Positions 60,339 through 64,000 of a stretch of 64,000 nt of DNA are shown here, one piece after another. The DNA lies in NCBI RefSeq assembly GCF_040095835.1, contig NZ_JBBMFT010000001.1, forward strand, positions 744,001-808,000, written 5' to 3'. Within the stretch, counting starts at the first letter, position 1. Each line of letters starts with the position of its first letter. Below the pieces are notes generated by a model. That model had not been told where the DNA came from, made no database searches, and was given only the letters and a program-made list of their open reading frames with translations. The position numbers were made by a program, and so were the translations under genes. The DNA is from Flavonifractor hominis (GTDB lineage Bacteria > Bacillota > Clostridia > Oscillospirales > Oscillospiraceae).

Positions 60339-62270
60339 TCATCCTGCGTTGGGGAGATGGAAATAACCGGCGTCCTTGTGGTCACGGTAGAACTGTTCCA
60401 CTGCCCGCAGGCTGCCCGTCACCGGCATCTCCGGCAGGGCCTCCGCCATGCTCTGGAAATATCTCCGGCCGCGGGCGGCGCGGGGATCCAGCACGGCGAC
60501 GGCACAGGTGTCTGTTTCCGTGCGGATGGCCCGGCCAAAGCCCTGCCGCAGTTTGATCTGCATTTCCGGGATGACAACGGAGCGCAGGAACTCCCGCAGG
60601 TTCGGGTAGTCCTCCCGCTCTTTTTCTTTGACAGCGTCCGGGTAGGCGAAGGGCAGGCGCGGGATGATGAGCAGGGACACGCCGTCGCCGGCGAAGTCCA
60701 GCCCCTCCCATGCCGCGCCGGTGGCCAGCAGGATACTGCCGGGGGCGGCCCGAAACGCCGCCAGGGTGCGGGCTGGGCGTCGGCCCATCGTAAATACGGG
60801 AAAGGGCAGCGCCGCGGCCTGCAGCCGTTCCTTGACCGCCGACATGGCGAGGTAAGAAGTGAACAGCACCAGGGCGTGGCCGTGGGACGCCGCCGCCAGC
60901 TGCCGGATCTGCGCGGCCAGCCGGTCATAGTAGTCCGCCGCGTCCAGCGGGATCGGGTCCGGGGGGAGATAGAGGAGGCAGTTGTGCTGATAGTCAAAGG
61001 GGGACGGACACACAGTTTCCGTCACGGGCCGCTCCCCTGTCAGGCCGGTGGCGGTGCGGAACCGGCTGAAGTCCTTCCCAACGGCAAGGGTGCCGGAGGT
61101 CAGGATGATGGGCTGGTCCTGCCGCCAGAGCGTGGCTTTGAGCTGCGCGGCCAATTCCGACACCGTGCCGCACAGCATGGCCCCGCCGTGGTCGTCGTCT
61201 GCCGCGTAGAAGATCATCTCAGGATTCCCCAGATAAAAGAGGGACACAGTAGAGGCGACAGCGGACAGCAGGCGCCAGGTTTCCCTGGTCAGCAGGCCCT
61301 CCAGTTGACGGCAGATTACCGTCAGGATCTGATGCGGCCGCTCCAGGAACATCTGGTAGGTTTCAAATCCAGCTCCTTCCTCCACCGGGACCGACAGTCT
61401 TTCCGTCAGCGGCGCCACGGCCTCGGAGAGCAGTTCCGCCGCGAGGACATACCGTTCCACATGCAGGCTGCGGATCAGCTCCGAAAAGTCCTGGGCGTTC
61501 AGCGTCACGCCGAACATCTGCCGGGCGGTTTCCGGCAGCTTGTGTGCCTCGTCTATGATGATGGCCGCGTTGTCCGGCAGGATGGGCTTTTTCTTTTGGC
61601 CGCGGTGGATGAGGTCCGCCAGCAGGAGGTTGTGGTTGCAGATCTGGACCGTGTACTGCCCGCTCTGGCAGGCGTCCAGAAAACAGCGGTACCGGCAGTC
61701 CTTCCGTCGGCAATTACACCGCTTGGGGACGCAGATCCGCTCCCGGTCGTAACTGCTCATCCCGGACAGCTGGTCCAGATCCAGCACATGCCGGGCGGCG
61801 TGCAGGGCTTGGCGGGCGGCGGGGTTCTTATGGCTGCCCCCCACCTGCCGGATCCGCCGTTCCAGACGGGCATCGCAGACGTAGTGGGCCTTGCCCTTGC
61901 GGATGACCGCCTCAATGGGTGCGGAGACCAGCCCCTCGGACAGCAGCACGCCGGACAGCAGGGGCAGGTACTCCTTCTGGATGGCGTTCTGCAGCGCGAT
62001 GCTGGAGGTGGAGATCAGGATAGGGCGCTGCGGCCTGCCCTCTGCCGCCCGGCACTTGCCATGCAGGATGCCGGCGGTCAGGTAGGCGAAGGTCTTGCCG
62101 ATGCCGGTTCCTGCGTCGCACAGGGCGATGCCGCCGTCCAGCATGGCATCCAGGATGCTGTGGCACAGCCGGATCTGTTCCGGCCGTTCCGCCATACTCC
62201 TTTGGGGCAGCAGGACTTTGAAAATACGGTCAACTTCTTCATGGGCCTTTTCATGGGTGTATTTTTTCAT
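60339..62270 (-). CDS. dinG: DinG-family (XPD-like) DNA helicase
   Basis: 643 residues. Walker A DAGTGIGKTFAYL (about 52-64), Walker B/DEAH IIIDEAHKLPETA (about 238), and the iron-sulfur cysteines CNCRRKDCRYRCFLDAC (about 187-203) are present. Motif VI is RQGFGRAIRTETD (about 590). The enzyme unwinds DNA 5' to 3' with ATP. In ICEs such helicases help plasmid-like replication of the circular form. ATG 62270. A TATACT box in the following gap (minus strand, about 60,282) may serve the RHH gene. Confidence 0.88.
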   Translation of the reverse strand: MKKYTHEKAHEEVDRIFKVLLPQRSMAERPEQIRLCHSILDAMLDGGIALCDAGTGIGKTFAYLTAGILHGKCRAAEGRPQRPILISTSSIALQNAIQKEYLPLLSGVLLSEGLVSAPIEAVIRKGKAHYVCDARLERRIRQVGGSHKNPAARQALHAARHVLDLDQLSGMSSYDRERICVPKRCNCRRKDCRYRCFLDACQSGQYTVQICNHNLLLADLIHRGQKKKPILPDNAAIIIDEAHKLPETARQMFGVTLNAQDFSELIRSLHVERYVLAAELLSEAVAPLTERLSVPVEEGAGFETYQMFLERPHQILTVICRQLEGLLTRETWRLLSAVASTVSLFYLGNPEMIFYAADDDHGGAMLCGTVSELAAQLKATLWRQDQPIILTSGTLAVGKDFSRFRTATGLTGERPVTETVCPSPFDYQHNCLLYLPPDPIPLDAADYYDRLAAQIRQLAAASHGHALVLFTSYLAMSAVKERLQAAALPFPVFTMGRRPARTLAAFRAAPGSILLATGAAWEGLDFAGDGVSLLIIPRLPFAYPDAVKEKEREDYPNLREFLRSVVIPEMQIKLRQGFGRAIRTETDTCAVAVLDPRAARGRRYFQSMAEALPEMPVTGSLRAVEQFYRDHKDAGYFHLPNAG

Positions 62271-62670
62271 GGATCATTCCGTCCTTTTATCTTTTTTCGT
62301 GTTCCCATCGTATTCGCACTCGCCCCCCCGATGGGTTTCGGGAACAATGCGGGCAGGCCCCTGGCCAGGGCCTCACGGGCATATTTCCGGGATCTCTACT
62401 GCTTTCAATCCCGGAGCAGCGCCGCCTGTCTTACGCGCAGGCCGTGCTTGGTGTGTCATTGTATGAGCCGTCCCATCTCTTGCCCGGCCTGCCAGGGCCG
62501 GCCGCAGGCGGAATCGCTCGCCGGCCGCTGGGGCCGGGTCCTGGCGCGCTGTGGGGTGGGTACGGCTGCGTGTTACCCGCATTGCTGGTATGCACTTTTC
62601 AAGGAGCAGCGAAGGGGGAGGTATTTCCCCCTTCCGCTGTCCTCCCCAAAAAGGGGCTGAGTGAATACCC
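62271..62670. other. 400-base GC-rich stretch with hairpins, no supported gene
   Basis: Between the sigma-like gene and the helicase. It contains a large hairpin, CAGCG-AAGGGGGA with TCCCCCTT-CGCTG (about 62,608-62,639), and CCCC-AAAAA-GGGG next to it. Minus-strand frames here lack ribosome sites and have the composition of non-coding repeats. It could be a structured leader RNA of the DinG operon or an expressed non-coding RNA; neither can be shown. Confidence 0.4.
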
Positions 62671-63165
62671 TCACGCCGCAGATTTTTCAAAATATTTTTT
62701 CAGGTCCTTCAGGATCCGGTCCCTGCGCTTGATGACGGCCCGCTGGGTCACGCCGATTCGCCGGGCGTATTCTCTGGTGGAGAGGTGGTCGTAGAACAGC
62801 GCGGTGATGAGCTGCCTGTCCCGGTCCTCCAAGGAGATAAGCGCCGCCAGCAGCAGGCTGGTCAGTTCTTCCCGCTCCCGTTCCGACTCCCGTGCAAGGA
62901 CGCAGTCCTCGGCGCTGGGCGCCGTTTCCGCACCCACATAGTCCGGTAAAACGCCGTCCTCTGCCATCTGTTCCAGGGAGAGGACCTTGCCAGTGGGCAG
63001 ATCCTCGCTGAGATACCGCTCCCGCCGGTCCATCTGGGCATACGCCGCGAATACGTCCTCTGTGACCGCCACATCCCTACCATCCACGGTGATGATATGG
63101 GCGACGACTTCGCCGCTGTCGTCACGGATCTTCCTGTAATTCCGGTTTTCCTGCCATTTTTTCAT
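62671..63165 (-). CDS. Sigma-70 region-4-like ICE regulator
   Basis: 164 residues from ATG 63165, with GGAG nine bases upstream. The last 70 residues form a sigma region 4 type helix-turn-helix: ALISLEDRDRQLITALFYDH, then LSTREYARRIGVTQRAVIKR and ending DLKKYFEKSAA. The N-terminal part (YRKIRDDSGEVVAHIITVDG) is like those of small sigma-like proteins of Tn916/Tn1549 elements. It probably directs or regulates the ICE operon downstream. Confidence 0.82.
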   Translation of the reverse strand: MKKWQENRNYRKIRDDSGEVVAHIITVDGRDVAVTEDVFAAYAQMDRRERYLSEDLPTGKVLSLEQMAEDGVLPDYVGAETAPSAEDCVLARESEREREELTSLLLAALISLEDRDRQLITALFYDHLSTREYARRIGVTQRAVIKRRDRILKDLKKYFEKSAA

Positions 63166-63292
63166 GGTTGTGATCTCCAATCTCAGATTTTTTAGGAAAA
63201 ACTTCTGAGTTGGCGATCACGGGTATTTCGCTATGTAGGGCTGCCAGGCGTTCCGCATATCGTGCCTTTCCGCTGTTCTGCCGCGGAAAAGC

Positions 63293-63340
63293 GCAAAAAA
63301 AGAGCCTTACAGCACAGCAGAACTGCTGCCTGTAAGGCTC
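63293..63340 (-). terminator. Intrinsic terminator
   Basis: GAGCCTTACAG (63302-63312) pairs with CTGTAAGGCTC (63330-63340). Reading on the minus strand the stem is followed by TTTTTTT (63301-63295). It ends the transcript of the small zinc protein, so the sigma-like gene has its own promoter in the interval to 63,290. Confidence 0.88.
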
Positions 63341-63417
63341 CGAACACGGTGGATCCCGCTGCTGATGCGGGCGGTTGGTGCGCTTGACGAGGTCGATACT
63401 CTATATTTTATTTGCTT

Positions 63418-63618
63418 TTAGGAATATCCGGTCTTTTCAAAGGAGATGCCGATCTGCAGCCCACACTTGGGGCATTTGGAGAACAACTCCGCCTTGTCCG
63501 CATGCTCCGGGCCGTAGAGGCGCAGGCGCCCCGGATCCACGTCGGCCGCGGCGTCAATCACACGCCCGCGGCCGCACACAGGGCAGCGCACCGCACGGGT
63601 CCTTTTTATCTGTTGCAT
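63418..63618 (-). CDS. Small zinc-ribbon protein (66 residues)
   Basis: MQQIKRTRAVRCPVCGRGRV is followed by KCPKCGLQIGIS, two CxxC pairs that make a zinc ribbon. AAGGAGG precedes the ATG. It lies between the IrrE-like gene and a terminator. Role unknown. Confidence 0.65.
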   Translation of the reverse strand: MQQIKRTRAVRCPVCGRGRVIDAAADVDPGRLRLYGPEHADKAELFSKCPKCGLQIGISFEKTGYS

Positions 63619-63672
63619 GGCGTTCCTCCTTGCAAAGTGTTCTCTATTTTGAGAACACTACGGTAAAAAATT

Positions 63673-64000
63673 TTACAGCAGGTGGTGGTTGGTGAGACGG
63701 ATCCGCATAGCCTGGCGGGACACCTGGAACACCTCCGACATGGCTTGGACAATGGCCTGACTGTCCCGGCCGGACCGCATTTGATAAAAACACCGTTTCA
63801 CCATTGGCATGGGCATGAGCAGGGCGGACCCAAGCATATTCGCCTGGATCTCCATACTGGTTTCCTTGACGGCAGGCTGCAGCGCCGCGCTCTCCCCGGT
63901 ACCCACATACAGCCCCTTATGCAGGATCCAGTGGGACAGTTCGTGGGCCTCGGTAAACCGCAGGCGGCCGGTGCTGGTTTCTTCTTCACACAGCGAGGCG
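63673..64000 (-). CDS. ImmA/IrrE-family metallopeptidase, C-terminal part
   Basis: The frame continues beyond the window edge. The visible 108 residues hold the zinc motif FTEAHELSHWILHKGLY (HExxH at His-Glu-Leu-Ser-His) and, further on, EIQANMLGSALLMPMPMVKR, the Glu ligand helix of the family. ImmA/IrrE proteases cut XRE-type repressors and so induce mobile elements. Its partner repressor would be expected just outside the window. Confidence 0.86.
   Translation of the reverse strand, partial: ASLCEEETSTGRLRFTEAHELSHWILHKGLYVGTGESAALQPAVKETSMEIQANMLGSALLMPMPMVKRCFYQMRSGRDSQAIVQAMSEVFQVSRQAMRIRLTNHHLL

Noticed and set aside
60357..62660. A 767-codon open frame opposite the DinG helicase
   Set aside because: GC-rich antisense shadow; the helicase on the minus strand has all catalytic motifs.
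62373..62690. A 105-codon minus-strand frame between the sigma-like and DinG genes
   Set aside because: No ribosome site, repeat-like Arg/Pro/Ala composition, and it overlaps the end of the sigma-like gene.
1..64000. CRISPR arrays, rRNA and tRNA genes
   Set aside because: No regularly spaced direct repeats of CRISPR type and no recognisable rRNA or tRNA sequence were seen on either strand by eye.

Overview
The window looks like a Gram-positive anaerobe of the gut Clostridia (Oscillospiraceae/Flavonifractor-like). The evidence is GC-rich coding DNA, S-layer homology (SLH) surface proteins, an energy-coupling factor (ECF) vitamin transporter and a Tn1549-type conjugative element (VirD4, Maff2-family, VirB6, PrgI, VirB4, NlpC/P60, MobC and MOBP relaxase). 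The assignment is inferred from gene content only.

Layout. (1) 1-489: the 5' end and terminus of an IS21-family element running off the left edge. (2) about 640-16.1 kb, plus strand: a cobalamin riboswitch followed by a corrinoid capture and uptake locus. It contains a 1,876-residue SLH surface protein, a small HNR-repeat protein, an SLH protein with a transcobalamin-like alpha/alpha barrel, a membrane-anchored protein with a transcobalamin-like C-terminal domain (DUF4430), EcfT, an AP-endonuclease-2-type TIM barrel (candidate CbiR cobamide-remodelling enzyme) and a single polypeptide fusing two ECF ATPases to a membrane S-like domain. A WYL regulator follows. (3) 16.2-22.7 kb and 37.4-64 kb, minus strand: one integrative conjugative element (ICE). 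Reading from the right edge it has an IrrE-like protease, a sigma-like factor, DinG helicase, RHH protein, toprim protein, a large SLH surface protein, SSB, ParB-like, ParM/ParR-like, two DNA methyltransferases, an amidoligase with a gamma-glutamylcyclotransferase, MetK, a PAPS-reductase-like protein, MobC, relaxase, PcfB and VirD4, then the type IV secretion genes. (4) 22,967-37,456: an AT-richer integrative mobilizable element (IME) inserted inside the VirD4 gene at a GA dinucleotide. The missing 3' end of VirD4 lies on the far side of the insertion. The IME carries a heterodimeric ABC exporter with a TetR regulator, a methyltransferase, a large serine recombinase, VapE-like and CHC2 primase-type replication proteins, a MobV-like relaxase, an XRE regulator and TnpV.

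How it works together. The riboswitch should shut the capture locus down when cobalamin is plentiful. The surface proteins would bind corrinoids at the wall, hand them to the ECF complex, and the TIM-barrel enzyme may remodel imported cobamides. The ICE backbone is one long, tightly overlapping minus-strand set of operons.

Most notable points. First, a transcobalamin-like protein appears split over two neighbouring surface polypeptides under a B12 riboswitch. Second, at least six ICE genes (PrgI, a 127-residue protein, the PAPS-reductase-like gene, the cytosine methyltransferase, the ParM-like gene and the toprim gene) have no usable ATG/GTG/TTG upstream of essential N-terminal sequence. They appear to start at near-cognate codons (ATC, ATA, CTG, ACG), placed at a Shine-Dalgarno site or overlapping the previous stop. 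Third, the reconstructed VirD4 junction defines the IME ends to the base.
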